From positions 24,926-88,925 of the forward strand of contig JBBROS010000013.1 of assembly GCA_038229135.1 (NCBI GenBank): 64,000 nucleotides of DNA, in the 5' to 3' direction. A program made the position numbers and the translations under genes. The notes below the pieces were generated by a model, which saw only the letters and a list, made by a program, of their open reading frames with translations, did not search any database and was not told the DNA's origin. Shown here piece after piece: positions 17,566 through 28,148 of the stretch; position 1 is the stretch's first letter, and each line of letters begins with the position of its first letter. This stretch comes from JBBROS01 sp038229135 (lineage in GTDB: Bacteria; Pseudomonadota; Alphaproteobacteria; Acetobacterales; Acetobacteraceae).

Positions 17566-18354
17566 ATGAGCTACAAGCCGCCTCGCCGCCCGCAATTCTT
17601 CTACACCACCGCGCCGCTCCCCTGCCCCTACGTGCCGGGGCGGACGGAGCGGAAGGTCGTGACCGAGATCACCGGCCCCGAGGCCGAGCAACTGCACGAC
17701 CGGCTGAGCCGCGCCGGGTTTCGACGTAGCCACAACATCGCCTACGCCCCGGTCTGCCCGGCCTGCCAATCCTGCGTGCCCATCCGCATCCCCGTCGCCA
17801 CCTTCGAGCCCGGCCAGAGCCTGCGCCGCATCCTGCGCGCAAATTCCCGGGTCGAGGGCATCGACGTCCCGCCCCGGGCCACAGCCGAGCAGTTCCAACT
17901 CTTCCAGCGTTATCAGCAGAGCCGCCATGGCGACGGCGACATGGCCACGATGAGCTTCTACGACTTCCGCGCAATGATCGAGGACACCCCGATCGACACC
18001 ATGATCACGGAGTTCCGCGAGGACGGCCGCCTGATCGGCGGCTGCCTTACGGACCGCCTCGGCGATGGTCTTTCAGCCGTTTACAGCTTCTATGCGCCAG
18101 AGCTCGAGCGCCAATCGCTCGGCACCTACGCCATCCTCTGGCTGTTCGAGCGCGCCCGGCTCGAGGGCCTGCCCTACGTCTATCTCGGCTACTGGGTGCC
18201 CGAGAGTCGCAAGATGGCCTACAAGGCCCGCTTCCGCCCCTGCGAGATCCTGGTCGGCGGCACTTGGCGGACACTGACGGACGCCGAGGCCGACGGCACC
18301 GCCAGCCCCGTCGCAACCCCCTGCCGCACGTTCGTCCAGGAGACGATCGGGTAG
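17566..18354 (+). CDS. bpt: Aspartate/glutamate leucyltransferase (N-end rule)
   Basis: 262 residues. Transfers leucine from Leu-tRNA to N-terminal Asp or Glu of proteins, which marks them for ClpS/ClpAP. The N terminus ('FFYTTAPLPCPY') and the cysteine cluster 'CPACQSCVPIRIPV' are Bpt/ATE signatures; 'YLGYWVPESRKMAYKARFRP' is the conserved C-terminal block. Typical length. Stands alone between an RDD gene and an ABC exporter. Confidence 0.95.
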   Translation: MSYKPPRRPQFFYTTAPLPCPYVPGRTERKVVTEITGPEAEQLHDRLSRAGFRRSHNIAYAPVCPACQSCVPIRIPVATFEPGQSLRRILRANSRVEGIDVPPRATAEQFQLFQRYQQSRHGDGDMATMSFYDFRAMIEDTPIDTMITEFREDGRLIGGCLTDRLGDGLSAVYSFYAPELERQSLGTYAILWLFERARLEGLPYVYLGYWVPESRKMAYKARFRPCEILVGGTWRTLTDAEADGTASPVATPCRTFVQETIG

Positions 18355-18390
18355 GACATTCCACGCTCCTCGAGTACGGCCGGGACGACC

Positions 18391-18423
18391 GCCGGGTCGC
18401 TACGCCTTCGGCCCGCGATGACG
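18391..18423 (+). repeat. REP-like repeat, single copy
   Basis: GGGTCGC..CGCCTTCGG..CGCGATGACG arrangement in the 141-bp gap between bpt and the ABC exporter. It matches, with several mismatches, the arms of the inverted pair at 29831-29920, so it belongs to the same dispersed family. Confidence 0.5.
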
Positions 18424-18495
18424 GAGCTACCTGACACCCGAAGTTCATAACGCCCCCGGTTGACCGCCTAACGCCTCGGGCGCAAGCCGGGCGGC

Positions 18496-20334
<1,839 letters not shown>

Positions 20335-20339
20335 CGTCC

Positions 20340-20690
20340 ATGCACCACGCCCACCCAACCACGCCCGACGGCCGCTACTTCGTTGTGCGTGGTCGCCTGT
20401 GGCGCTGCGCGAACCCGGCCCTGCCCGAGGGTGTCCGCGCCGCCCTCGTCCACGAGCTCATGGCCGCCCGAGCCGCCAAGGGCCGGGCGATGCGGGCGCA
20501 AGATGCCGCGGCACGCGAAGCCGCCCGGATGCGTGTGGATACCGCCAAGGTAGGCTTGGGCGAGCGCGGCCCGGTATGGTGGACCGACGGCGCGCCGGAC
20601 TACGGCCGCTGCCTGGCCCGCACCACACCTTACGCGCGCTGGTTCGCGGAGCTCGGCTCGGCCTACTGCGTCGCCGCTTCACCGAAGTAG
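20340..20690 (+). CDS. Conserved hypothetical protein, 116 residues
   Basis: Starts at the ATG 5 bases after the ABC exporter stop. Soluble, rich in Arg and Ala; N terminus 'PDGRYFVVRGRLWRC', C-terminal part 'RGPVWWTDGAPDYGR'. I remember this short family as common and uncharacterised in alphaproteobacteria. Its end overlaps the convergent SGNH-like gene by 28 bases. Function unknown. Confidence 0.75.
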   Translation: MHHAHPTTPDGRYFVVRGRLWRCANPALPEGVRAALVHELMAARAAKGRAMRAQDAAAREAARMRVDTAKVGLGERGPVWWTDGAPDYGRCLARTTPYARWFAELGSAYCVAASPK

Positions 20691-21472
20691 GCCTGCACCG
20701 TCTGCCAAGCCACCTCCCGCAGCGCCCGCGCCGCCGCAGGGTCGAGCCCGGCCGTGTAGGCGTTCTCGACCGGGCTGCGCCGATAGAGCGTGCCGTAGGT
20801 CGTCGCCGCCGCGAGGTAGGTGCCCGCGAGCGTCGGGTGCCGCCGGTCCGGCTGATACAGCTCGAGGTCCGGCCGCGCCGCCCGCGCCCGGGCGAAGGCG
20901 AGCCCGGCCGGGATGACGAGCGCCCCGTTGGCGTTGCCCGCGGCCGTGTAGGCCTCGGCCAGCATCTGCGTCATCTCGGGCTTGTCCGCATAGGCCCAGC
21001 TCATGAACAACACCGGCTCCGCCCCGTGCGACCGCGCGATCGCCGCGTTCTTGGCAGCATACTCGGTGAACACGGAGGACAGCGTCGGGTGGACCGGGCA
21101 CTGGCTGCAATCCATCATGATCACCGCGTCCCACATCTTCGGGCGGCTGTTCATTACGATGTTGTTGCTGGAGTTGAACGAGTAGTAGCCGACGCTTTTG
21201 GGCCGGAAGTAGCTCTCGAGGTCGTGCCAGTCGAGGCCGGAGCCGCCCATCGTCACCATGGTGGCGCGGTAGGGCTGGCGATCGGCGGCTGGCGCGCCGT
21301 CCAGGAGGCGCTGCACGAAAGCCGGCATGCCGTTGTTGTAATAAAAGAAGCTGTTGCCCACCCACATGAAGCTCTCGGCCTTGACGTCCGAAAGGCGCCG
21401 CACCTGCGGGGCCGTCTGGGCGAAGGCAGGCATGGCGAGCAGGAGGATTGCAGCAACGAGCATCCGGCGCAT
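20663..21472 (-). CDS. Exported SGNH/GDSL-like hydrolase
   Basis: 269 residues with a clear signal peptide (cleavage after 'MPAFA', about residue 18). The block I motif is 'WVGNSFFYYNNG' with likely nucleophile Ser41, 'GGSGLDW' gives the glycine block, and 'DRRHPT' near residue 211 supplies the catalytic Asp/His. The 'GNSF-YYN' form resembles the DUF4886 branch of SGNH proteins. Predicted periplasmic esterase or lipase-like enzyme of unknown substrate. Overlaps the convergent small gene tail to tail. Confidence 0.7.
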   Translation of the reverse strand: MRRMLVAAILLLAMPAFAQTAPQVRRLSDVKAESFMWVGNSFFYYNNGMPAFVQRLLDGAPAADRQPYRATMVTMGGSGLDWHDLESYFRPKSVGYYSFNSSNNIVMNSRPKMWDAVIMMDCSQCPVHPTLSSVFTEYAAKNAAIARSHGAEPVLFMSWAYADKPEMTQMLAEAYTAAGNANGALVIPAGLAFARARAARPDLELYQPDRRHPTLAGTYLAAATTYGTLYRRSPVENAYTAGLDPAAARALREVAWQTVQAYFGEAATQ

Positions 21473-21495
21473 GGCGTGTCTCCCCTGTTTCGTGG

Positions 21496-22704
21496 CTACC
21501 CTGCCAGATCATTCCGCTCCTGGCCAGTTTCCTCGGGTGCAGGCGCCAGACCATACGGCGCCACCAGCGCCCACACATGCGCCGGCACCATGGCCCGCAT
21601 CCGCCGCGGCATGACGCGCCGCAGGTGTAGAACGGTCTCGGCCGCCTTCATCTCCACCCGCGCCCGCGCGAACTCGAGCCCTCGCGGCCCGATCCGCGGC
21701 ATGAGCCACGCCACGATCGGGCGCGCCCAGTTCGGCATCGACCGCAGCGGCAGCCCGCCCGCCGCCCGCGCCGTGTTGGCGATGAACCCGGCCACCGTCC
21801 CCCGTCGCTTCCCGGCGCTTCCCGGCGCCTCGGTGACCACCTCGTCCCCCAGCAACGCCAGCAGTTCCGCCCCGCGCGCGTTCCGCACGATCAGCCACTG
21901 CTCCCCCTGCCCGCCCATATAGCCGACGGTGATGTCGGCCAGCACGTTCGTGTAGTCCACGCAGGTTCGGCACGTCAGCGGGAAGAAGTCACCCGGCAGC
22001 TTGGACAGCGGCAGCATCAGGAACGGGATCGTCCGCCCGCCCCCGCCTTCATAGCGCAGCTCCACCCGGTAATCGGCACGGAACTCGAGGTAGGTCACCC
22101 GCGCCGGCTCGGGCTCGATCAGCGCCAGGAACTCGTGGAAGCGCTCCGTGGTGGTGTTGTCCGAGCAGGGCGTGCCGATCACATACAGCCGCTCGAACCC
22201 CAGCTCCGCCTCCAGCGCCCGCAGCGCATACACCTGGCAGGGGATGCCGATCACCGCGAGCCGCCTGTGCCCGGCCGCCCGGGCTGGCCCGAGCAGCGCC
22301 AGCAGCGGCGCGTATCCCATGCGCATGCCGCGGCAGGCCGCCAGGTCGGCCGCGTTCGTGACCAGCACGGGCACCGGGCGCCAGCGATCAGCGGGGTCTG
22401 CCGCCATGGTCAACACCGCGTCCACCGCCCCCGTCTCGAGCAGGCGCTCGGCGATCCGGGTGGTGATCCCCGTCCACTGCGCGCCAGGGCTGGGCCGGGC
22501 GAGCCGGGCACGCAGCATCTGCCGATGCGGGCCGAAATGCAGCTCGTCGGGCCGCGCCGGGTCCCGCGCGCGGCCATGGACCTGCGCCTCGAGCCGAGGA
22601 TAGTCCGGCGCGATGAATTGGCAGGCCCGGCCACACGCTTTCGGGTCCTCGGAGCGCGACACCCCGCAATCGGTGCACAGCGTGCGGTGGGGGGCGGCTT
22701 GCAT
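21496..22704 (-). CDS. bciB: BciB-type (F420 hydrogenase beta subunit family) 8-vinyl reductase-like protein
   Basis: 402 residues starting MQAAPHR. Belongs to the FrhB/HCAR/BciB family: 'GAQWTGI', 'GIPCQVYALRALE', 'LYVIGTPCSDN' and 'TCRTCVDYTNVLADITVGYMG' are very close to what I remember of cyanobacterial Slr1923, the ferredoxin-dependent divinyl (proto)chlorophyllide 8-vinyl reductase. Fe-S ligands are likely Cys10, Cys13, Cys24, Cys28, Cys245 and Cys248; FAD is expected. If correct, it acts in bacteriochlorophyll synthesis, yet no bch or puf gene is in the window. It could also be a paralogue with another substrate. Confidence 0.65.
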   Translation of the reverse strand: MQAAPHRTLCTDCGVSRSEDPKACGRACQFIAPDYPRLEAQVHGRARDPARPDELHFGPHRQMLRARLARPSPGAQWTGITTRIAERLLETGAVDAVLTMAADPADRWRPVPVLVTNAADLAACRGMRMGYAPLLALLGPARAAGHRRLAVIGIPCQVYALRALEAELGFERLYVIGTPCSDNTTTERFHEFLALIEPEPARVTYLEFRADYRVELRYEGGGGRTIPFLMLPLSKLPGDFFPLTCRTCVDYTNVLADITVGYMGGQGEQWLIVRNARGAELLALLGDEVVTEAPGSAGKRRGTVAGFIANTARAAGGLPLRSMPNWARPIVAWLMPRIGPRGLEFARARVEMKAAETVLHLRRVMPRRMRAMVPAHVWALVAPYGLAPAPEETGQERNDLAG

Positions 22705-22797
22705 CGCGGGAACAGACAACGTGGAGGCCAGGCTGTCCAGCCGCGAACTCCCCTGCAACCGCCCGCGTTGTGACGGCACCCGTTCGTGGAGCCTCTC

Positions 22798-23880
22798 GTG
22801 AGCCTGTTCGACCCCTTCGACCTGCATGGCCTCGCGCTGCCCAACCGTATGGTGATGGCCCCCATGACCCGCACCCGCGCCAGCGACGACCACGTGCCGG
22901 GGCCAATGATGGCCGAATACTACTCGCAGCGTGCCTCGGCCGGGCTGATCGTCAGCGAGTGCACCGAGATCAGCACGCAGACCCACGGCATCCTCCGCGC
23001 GCCCGGCCTGTATCGGGACGATCAGGTGGCCGGATGGCGCAAAGTGACGGATTCGGTGCACGCTGCCGGCGGCCGGATCTACGCCCAGATCTGGCATTGC
23101 GGCCGCATCTCGCACCCGGACCTGCTGGGCGGCGCCCTCCCCGTGGCACCGTCCGCGGTGAAGGCGGAAGGCGAGATCTTCCTCCCCTCCGGTATCAAGG
23201 CGCCCTTCCCCACGCCCCGCGCGCTCGAGCTGAAGGAGATCCCACCCATCATCGAGGCATTCGGCGCCGCCACGCGACGGGCGCGCCAGGCCGGATTCGA
23301 CGGTGTGGAGTTGCACGGCGCCTTCGGCTACCTGCCCGACCAGTTCCTCCAGGACGGCACGAACCACCGCACGGATGGATATGGCGGCAACGTTCACAAC
23401 CGCGCCCGTTTCATGATGGAGGTCATCGACGAGATGATCTCCGCCTGGGAGCCGGCGCGCCTCGGCGTGAAACTCTCGCCGTCGAACCGGTTCTACGGCG
23501 CCTTCTGCAGCAATGCCTACGAGACCTACGCCCACGTCATCCAGGCGCTCGTGGCCGAGAAGGTCGGCTACATCCATCTGATGGAGCCGAGCGCTGCGGA
23601 CCTGAAGACGGGCACCGTGCAGATCGAGCACGTGGTGCAGTCCTTCCGGCCGCTCATCCCGGGCGTGGTCATCGCCAATGGCGGGTTCGACAAGGCGCGC
23701 GCGGAGGCCGTGCTCGTCTCGGGCCAGGCGAACCTGGTGTCGTTCGGCGTGCCTTACGTGGCGAACCCCGACCTGGTCGAGCGGTTCCGCCGCGACGCCC
23801 CGCTCAACACCCCCGACCCGGCCACGTTCTACAGCGAGGGCCCCCACGGCTACACGGACTACCCCTCGCTGGCGGCCTGA
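22798..23880 (+). CDS. Old Yellow Enzyme family alkene reductase
   Basis: 360 residues. The start is set by GGAG (22788-22791) six bases before the GTG at 22798, giving 'MSLFDPFDLHGLALPN'; an upstream GTG at 22786 would overlap that site. FMN-dependent TIM barrel with 'RMVMAPMTRTRA', 'IWHCGRISHP', 'GFDGVELHGAFGYLPDQFLQ' and 'RTDGYGG', all standard for NemA/OYE. Reduces activated C=C bonds or nitro compounds with NAD(P)H. Divergent from bciB, convergent (22-base overlap) with the epimerase gene. Confidence 0.93.
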   Translation: MSLFDPFDLHGLALPNRMVMAPMTRTRASDDHVPGPMMAEYYSQRASAGLIVSECTEISTQTHGILRAPGLYRDDQVAGWRKVTDSVHAAGGRIYAQIWHCGRISHPDLLGGALPVAPSAVKAEGEIFLPSGIKAPFPTPRALELKEIPPIIEAFGAATRRARQAGFDGVELHGAFGYLPDQFLQDGTNHRTDGYGGNVHNRARFMMEVIDEMISAWEPARLGVKLSPSNRFYGAFCSNAYETYAHVIQALVAEKVGYIHLMEPSAADLKTGTVQIEHVVQSFRPLIPGVVIANGGFDKARAEAVLVSGQANLVSFGVPYVANPDLVERFRRDAPLNTPDPATFYSEGPHGYTDYPSLAA

Positions 23881-24734
23881 GCCTCGATGTGCATGCCGAA
23901 CGCCATCGACTGACCCGGCGCCACGAGGACGATCCCCGGCTTGTCCTGGAACTCGCCCGCGTAACCGGCCGGGTCGGCCCAACCGCGCCATGGCTCGATG
24001 CACACGAACCCGGCCGGCTTGGACCAGATACCGAGGGCGCTGGCGTCTTCCCACCGGACCGTCACGCTGCTGCCGTCCGGCGCCTCCAACCGCGCCGTGG
24101 TGCTGCGGACGGGCTCGAAGATCAAAGCGTCATGCCCGAACACGGAGTCGGACAGTGCCAGCACCCGCCCGGTCTCCAGGGGGTTCGGCACGCGCCGGGC
24201 CACGAGCCCGTCAGGGTCGATCTGCGCGACCGTCGCCTCCTCGGCGATGTCGAGCACGATCCGGTGGCCCTCCTTCACCGCGCCCGCCAGCGGCCAGCGG
24301 AAGGCGGGGTGAAACCCGAGCGAGCACGGCAGCGGCGCCCCAGCCGGGTTCGCGACGGTCGCGCGCAGGTGCAGGCCGTCGCGTGCCAGCCGGTAATCGA
24401 GGTCCAGCCGGAACGCGAACGGGAAGATCGCCCGCGTCTCGGCATCGTCCTCGAGCACGAGCGTGCATCCGTCGGCGTCCAGGCGTTCGAACCGGAACGC
24501 CCGGTCCCGGGCGAACCCGTGCTTGCCCATGCGATACGCACGCCCATCCACCCGGATGGTGTCGTCCCGAACCGCGCCCACGATCGGGAACAGGAGCGGC
24601 GCATGTCGGGGCCAGGCGGGTCCGGCATCCCACAGCACGTCCCACGCGCCTAGCCGCAGGCTAGAGAGCTCGGCCCCCTCCGCGAGAACGGAAGCGCTAT
24701 AGGGACCCGAGGTGAAGCTATGGGCGATGGTCAC
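23859..24734 (-). CDS. Aldose 1-epimerase family protein
   Basis: 291 residues, GTG start. 'WPRHAPLLFPIVGAVRDD' and 'GKHGFARDR' near the N terminus, 'SLGFHPAFRWP' in the middle and 'CIEPWRGWADP' near the end are marks of the YeaD/LacX branch of galactose-mutarotase-like enzymes, with His and Glu as catalytic pair. Interconverts anomers of a sugar or hexose 6-phosphate. It lies 42 bp downstream of the DsbA-family gene, in the same direction. Confidence 0.85.
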   Translation of the reverse strand: MTIAHSFTSGPYSASVLAEGAELSSLRLGAWDVLWDAGPAWPRHAPLLFPIVGAVRDDTIRVDGRAYRMGKHGFARDRAFRFERLDADGCTLVLEDDAETRAIFPFAFRLDLDYRLARDGLHLRATVANPAGAPLPCSLGFHPAFRWPLAGAVKEGHRIVLDIAEEATVAQIDPDGLVARRVPNPLETGRVLALSDSVFGHDALIFEPVRSTTARLEAPDGSSVTVRWEDASALGIWSKPAGFVCIEPWRGWADPAGYAGEFQDKPGIVLVAPGQSMAFGMHIEAQAASEG

Positions 24735-24776
24735 GCAGGCTGTTCCTCGCTGGCGAAACCTATCCTTCGCATCACG

Positions 24777-25439
24777 TCACGCAGGCAGGACAGGCGTTGC
24801 TCGTTGGGCGCTTGCCGCCCGTAGCGCACGCACCATTGCCTCTGCAGGGTGCGCGCCGGAGAACACGAAGCGGCCCTCCACCAGCACGGACGGCACCCCA
24901 TCCAGCCGCAACGACCGCGCCAGCCGCTCCTCCTCGCGCACCGCATCCGCCCGGGCCGGGTCGTCCAGGGCCGCGACTGCCGCCAGTTGCAGTCCCGCGG
25001 CCGTCCCGATATCGGCCAGCACCGCCCGGTCCCCGATGTCCCGCCCGGCCGTGAAGTAGGCCACGAAGAGCGCCTCCACCACCGCCTCCTGCATCGCCGC
25101 CCCGCCCGCCTCGTGTGCCAGCCGCACCAGCACGTGCGACGCCACCGTGTTCGGGGTGCGCACCATCCGATCATGTCGAAACAAAAGCCCGCTGGCCGCC
25201 CCGGCCCCTGCCACCTGACGATCGAGCGCCTGGCTCCGCTCCCAGGACCCGAACTTCGCCGTCCGATACTGCACGCGCTCCACACCTCCCGCCGGCATGT
25301 CCGGGTTCAGCTGGAACGGCCGCCACGTCACGTCGAACACCATCCCCTCCGCCGCCAATACCGGCAGCGCCGCCTCCAGGTGCCGCTTGCCCACGTAGCA
25401 CCACGGGCAGATCGTGTCGGACACGATGTCGAGCCGCAA
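24777..25439 (-). CDS. DsbA-family (FrnE-like) oxidoreductase
   Basis: 220 residues from a TTG start at 25437-25439, chosen because GGGAGG (25445-25450) is five bases before it; the frame continues upstream without better starts. The thioredoxin motif is Cys11-Pro-Trp-Cys14 in 'DTICPWCYVGKRHLE', followed by the helical insertion and cis-Pro loop 'LDGVPSVLVEGRFVFSG' typical of the FrnE/2-hydroxychromene-2-carboxylate isomerase-like branch. No signal peptide, so cytoplasmic. A ~109-bp part of the gene (25096-25204) is present again at 26239-26345. Confidence 0.88.
   Translation of the reverse strand: MRLDIVSDTICPWCYVGKRHLEAALPVLAAEGMVFDVTWRPFQLNPDMPAGGVERVQYRTAKFGSWERSQALDRQVAGAGAASGLLFRHDRMVRTPNTVASHVLVRLAHEAGGAAMQEAVVEALFVAYFTAGRDIGDRAVLADIGTAAGLQLAAVAALDDPARADAVREEERLARSLRLDGVPSVLVEGRFVFSGAHPAEAMVRALRAASAQRATPVLPA
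25096..25204. repeat. Direct repeat copy A (inside the DsbA-family gene)
   Basis: This intact stretch codes for about residues 79-114 of the DsbA-family protein. Copy B at 26239-26345 has the same orientation, about six base substitutions by eye and a 2-base deletion. The two copies flank the GST gene. Confidence 0.85.
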
Positions 25440-25597
25440 AGCCGCCTCCCATTCATCGCAGACGTTTCCACGATAGCTTCGTCGAGTTCGGCCCATGAAC
25501 ACGGGCCACACGTCAGACTCTACACATTCCTGGAGGAAATCCAGGGGCTCAGGTCGTTAGGCAGCTGGTGGGCCGACGCGTTCGTTTTGGCCTTCTA
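25440..25597. other. Intergenic stretch between GST and DsbA-family genes
   Basis: 158 bp, less GC-rich than the neighbours. It holds the ribosome site for the DsbA-family gene and a small dyad CCTGGA-GGAAA-TCCAGG (25529-25545). No gene recognised. Confidence 0.5.
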
Positions 25598-26212
25598 TCA
25601 GCCTTGAAGCGAAGCGAAGCCTTGCTTGATCGTCATCGGTGCCGTGGAGCGCGCGTACATAGTTTCCATGTACGCTTGCAGCCGTGGCGCATCACCCAGC
25701 ATTCCGGCCCAATTGGCCCAGTCCAGCGTATAGGCGGCGATGAAGTCGGCGACCGACAACCGGTCCCCGGCAACAAAGTCGCGGCCCGCCATGTGCTTTT
25801 CGAACACGGCGACCATCTTCTTGCAGTCTCGCGTAGCGTTGCCGACGTCGGCTGGCACCCGATTTTCTTCCGGATAAATTACTGTGTTCAGCGCGATGCG
25901 CCACAGCGGCTGCTCAATCTCCGTGACCAGAAAGAACATCCAGCGATACATCTGCGCCCGTTCCGCCAAGTCGGTCGGGATCAACCCTTTTTCCGGGTAC
26001 TTCTCGGCAAGATAGAGCGGGATCGCCGCCGACTCCGTCAGCACCACGTTACCGTCAACAAGGACCGGGAGTTTTCCGGCCGGATTCAGCGCCATGAATT
26101 CTGGCCCGGGATCCGTCGGGTTCAAGCCGATAACCTCGCAATCGATGTTAAGCTCGTTCAGCAGCCATTGCACACGAATGGCGCGGGTCGGCGGTGTTCC
26201 ATACAGCTTCAT
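25598..26212 (-). CDS. Glutathione S-transferase, low-GC and probably acquired
   Basis: 204 residues from the ATG at 26210-26212, with GGAGA seven bases upstream. N-terminal thioredoxin-like domain ('MKLYGTPPTRAIRVQWLLNE', glutathione site 'LPVLVDGNVVLTESAAI' with the usual Glu-Ser), C-terminal helical domain with 'RDFVAGDRLSVADF'. Conjugates glutathione to electrophiles or serves a related role; substrate unknown. Codon use is strikingly different from the neighbours (many A/T third positions, for example around 25860-25880). With the flanking duplicated sequence this suggests recent insertion. Confidence 0.9.
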   Translation of the reverse strand: MKLYGTPPTRAIRVQWLLNELNIDCEVIGLNPTDPGPEFMALNPAGKLPVLVDGNVVLTESAAIPLYLAEKYPEKGLIPTDLAERAQMYRWMFFLVTEIEQPLWRIALNTVIYPEENRVPADVGNATRDCKKMVAVFEKHMAGRDFVAGDRLSVADFIAAYTLDWANWAGMLGDAPRLQAYMETMYARSTAPMTIKQGFASLQG

Positions 26213-26238
26213 TGTTCGTCTCCGGTTTGACGAATCGT

Positions 26239-26345
26239 GCCGCCCCGCCCGCATCGTGCGTCAGCCGCACCAGCACGTGCGAGGCCACCGTGTTCGGGGT
26301 GCACCATCCGATCATGTCGAAACAACAGCCCGCTTGCCGCCCCGG
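26239..26345 (-). pseudogene. Decayed internal fragment of a DsbA-family gene (direct repeat copy B)
   Basis: About 107 bp nearly identical to 25096-25204. On the minus strand it still reads 'GAASGLLFRHDRMV', then a 2-base deletion (GTGCGCACC to GTGCACC) shifts the frame. Neither the active-site part nor the C-terminal part is present, so it cannot work. Lies directly upstream of the GST gene. Confidence 0.85.
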
Positions 26346-26534
26346 TGCAACAACGCCGATGTCGCGTGCTCCGTCCGCCGGCCGCGATCGGACTCAGCCC
26401 TGGCCGCTCAGCTCCTTCGCAAGCGGGGCGGCGTCCATCTTCAGCAAGTCGGGTAACGCCGCGGCGCGCTGGTGACCGGGGTCTTGAATCCCCGACGCCG
26501 CCGCAGCCGCGCCCCTCGGCCATGAGTTACGAAC
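26346..26534 (-). other. Intergenic remnant between guaA and the DsbA fragment
   Basis: No intact gene. On the minus strand one frame reads '...QDPGHQRAAALPDLLKMD' and on to 'AKELSGQG' before a TGA at about 26397-26399, which looks like the C-terminal end of some lost protein. A weak CGGGG/CCCCG hairpin at 26476-26493 could end guaA transcription. Confidence 0.35.
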
Positions 26535-28112
26535 CTACTCCCACTCGATCGTTCCCGGCGGCTTGCTCGTGATGTCGTATGTCACCCGGTTGATCCCCCG
26601 CACCTCGTTCACGATCCGGGTCGCGCAACGGGCCAGGAAGGCCATGTCGAACGGATAGATCTCGGCCGTCATGCCATCCACGCTCGTGACCGCCCGCAGC
26701 GCGCAGGCGTTGTCGTAGGTGCGGCTGTCGCCCATCACGCCCACGGTGCGCACGGGAAGCAGCACGGCGAAGGCCTGCCAGATGGCGTCGTACAGCCCGG
26801 CGCTCCTGATCTCCTCGAGGAAGATCGCGTCCGCCCGGCGCAGGATCGCCAGCCGCTCCTCCGTGACCTCCCCGGGGATGCGGATGGCCAGGCCAGGCCC
26901 CGGGAAGGGGTGGCGCCCCACGATGTGCTCCGGCACGCCCAGCTCCCGACCGAGCTGCCGCACCTCGTCCTTGAACAGCTCCCGCAGCGGCTCCACCAGC
27001 TGCATCCGCATGTGCGCCGGCAGGCCGCCCACGTTGTGGTGGCTCTTGATGGTGGCGCTCTTGCCGCCATGCGCGCTGATGCTCTCGATCACGTCCGGAT
27101 AGAGCGTGCCCTGCGCGAGGAAATCCGCCCCCCCTATCTTGGCCGCCTCCTCCTCGAACACCTCGATGAACACGCGCCCGATCGTCTTGCGCTTGGTCTC
27201 GGGGTCGGTCACGCCCGCCAGCTCCCGCAGGAACAGGGCGCCGGCGTCCCGGTGCACGAGCTTGATGTTGAACCGCTCGCGGAAGGTCTTGACCACCTCT
27301 TCCGCCTCGCCCGCCCGCAGCAGGCCGGTATCCACGAAGATGCAGGTCAGCTGGTCTCCGACCGCCTCGTGGATCAGCGCCGCCGCCACGCTGCTGTCCA
27401 CGCCGCCCGAGAGGCCGCAGATCACCCGGCCCTGCCCCACCTGCGCCCGCACCCGCTCCCGCTGCGCCTCGCGGTAGCCGGCCATGGTCCAGTCCCCGCG
27501 CAGGCCCGCCACCCCGTGGGTGAAATTATGCAGCAATTGCCGCCCGTGCGGCGTGTGGACCACCTCGGGGTGGAACATCAGCCCGTAATAGCGGCGCGCG
27601 TCGTCGGCGATTACCGCGAACGGTGCCCCCGGGCTCGTCGCGACCTTGCGGAAGCCGGGCGGCAGGCTGGTCACATGGTCGCCGTGGCTCATCCACACCT
27701 GCTCACGCCCGCCCACTTCCCACGCCCCACGGAACAGCGCGCAATCGTCCTCGACCGTCACGACGGCGCCGCCGAATTCCTGGTGGTCGCCGCGCGCGAC
27801 CGTGCCGCCGAGCTGATCGACCATCGCCATCTGCCCGTAGCAGATGCCGAGGACCGGTAGGCCCGACTGGAACACGAGGTCCGGCACGCGAGGCGCCTCG
27901 AGGTCCGCGACACTCGCCGGGCCGCCGGAGAGGATCCACGCCGTGGTGCCGAACGCCAGCATCCGCTCCGGCCCGGCGTCGGCCGGCATGATTTCGCAGT
28001 AGATCCCCGACTCGCGCACGCGCCGCGCGATGAGCTGGGTGAACTGGCTGCCGAAATCCAGGATCAGCACCCGGTCGCGCGCGGGTGTGTGGATTGCTTG
28101 AAGGTCACTCAT
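26535..28112 (-). CDS. guaA: GMP synthase (glutamine-hydrolysing)
   Basis: Converts XMP to GMP with glutamine and ATP. 525 residues: class I amidotransferase domain with nucleophile Cys91 ('GICYGQM') and 'FHPEVVHTPHG' supplying His and Glu; ATP-pyrophosphatase domain with P-loop 'GLSGGVDSSVAA' near residue 235; C-terminal dimerisation domain ending 'KPPGTIEWE'. Complete. guaB is 4.5 kb away in the same direction, so the two purine genes are loosely grouped. 36 bp separate it from the binding-protein gene upstream. Confidence 0.98.
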   Translation of the reverse strand: MSDLQAIHTPARDRVLILDFGSQFTQLIARRVRESGIYCEIMPADAGPERMLAFGTTAWILSGGPASVADLEAPRVPDLVFQSGLPVLGICYGQMAMVDQLGGTVARGDHQEFGGAVVTVEDDCALFRGAWEVGGREQVWMSHGDHVTSLPPGFRKVATSPGAPFAVIADDARRYYGLMFHPEVVHTPHGRQLLHNFTHGVAGLRGDWTMAGYREAQRERVRAQVGQGRVICGLSGGVDSSVAAALIHEAVGDQLTCIFVDTGLLRAGEAEEVVKTFRERFNIKLVHRDAGALFLRELAGVTDPETKRKTIGRVFIEVFEEEAAKIGGADFLAQGTLYPDVIESISAHGGKSATIKSHHNVGGLPAHMRMQLVEPLRELFKDEVRQLGRELGVPEHIVGRHPFPGPGLAIRIPGEVTEERLAILRRADAIFLEEIRSAGLYDAIWQAFAVLLPVRTVGVMGDSRTYDNACALRAVTSVDGMTAEIYPFDMAFLARCATRIVNEVRGINRVTYDITSKPPGTIEWE

Positions 28113-28148
28113 GCGCCCGGTTGCAGCACGAAGGCCGCTTCAGGGCAA

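Noticed and set aside
22786..22797. Upstream GTG start for the Old Yellow Enzyme
   Set aside because: It overlaps the GGAG ribosome site that fits the GTG at 22798.
21496..24054. 852-residue frame extending bciB upstream
   Set aside because: The upstream part overlaps the oppositely oriented OYE gene and has no homology; family start is MQAAPHR at 22704.
25529..25545. CCTGGA/TCCAGG hairpin as terminator of the GST gene
   Set aside because: Six-bp stem with no T tract on either side.
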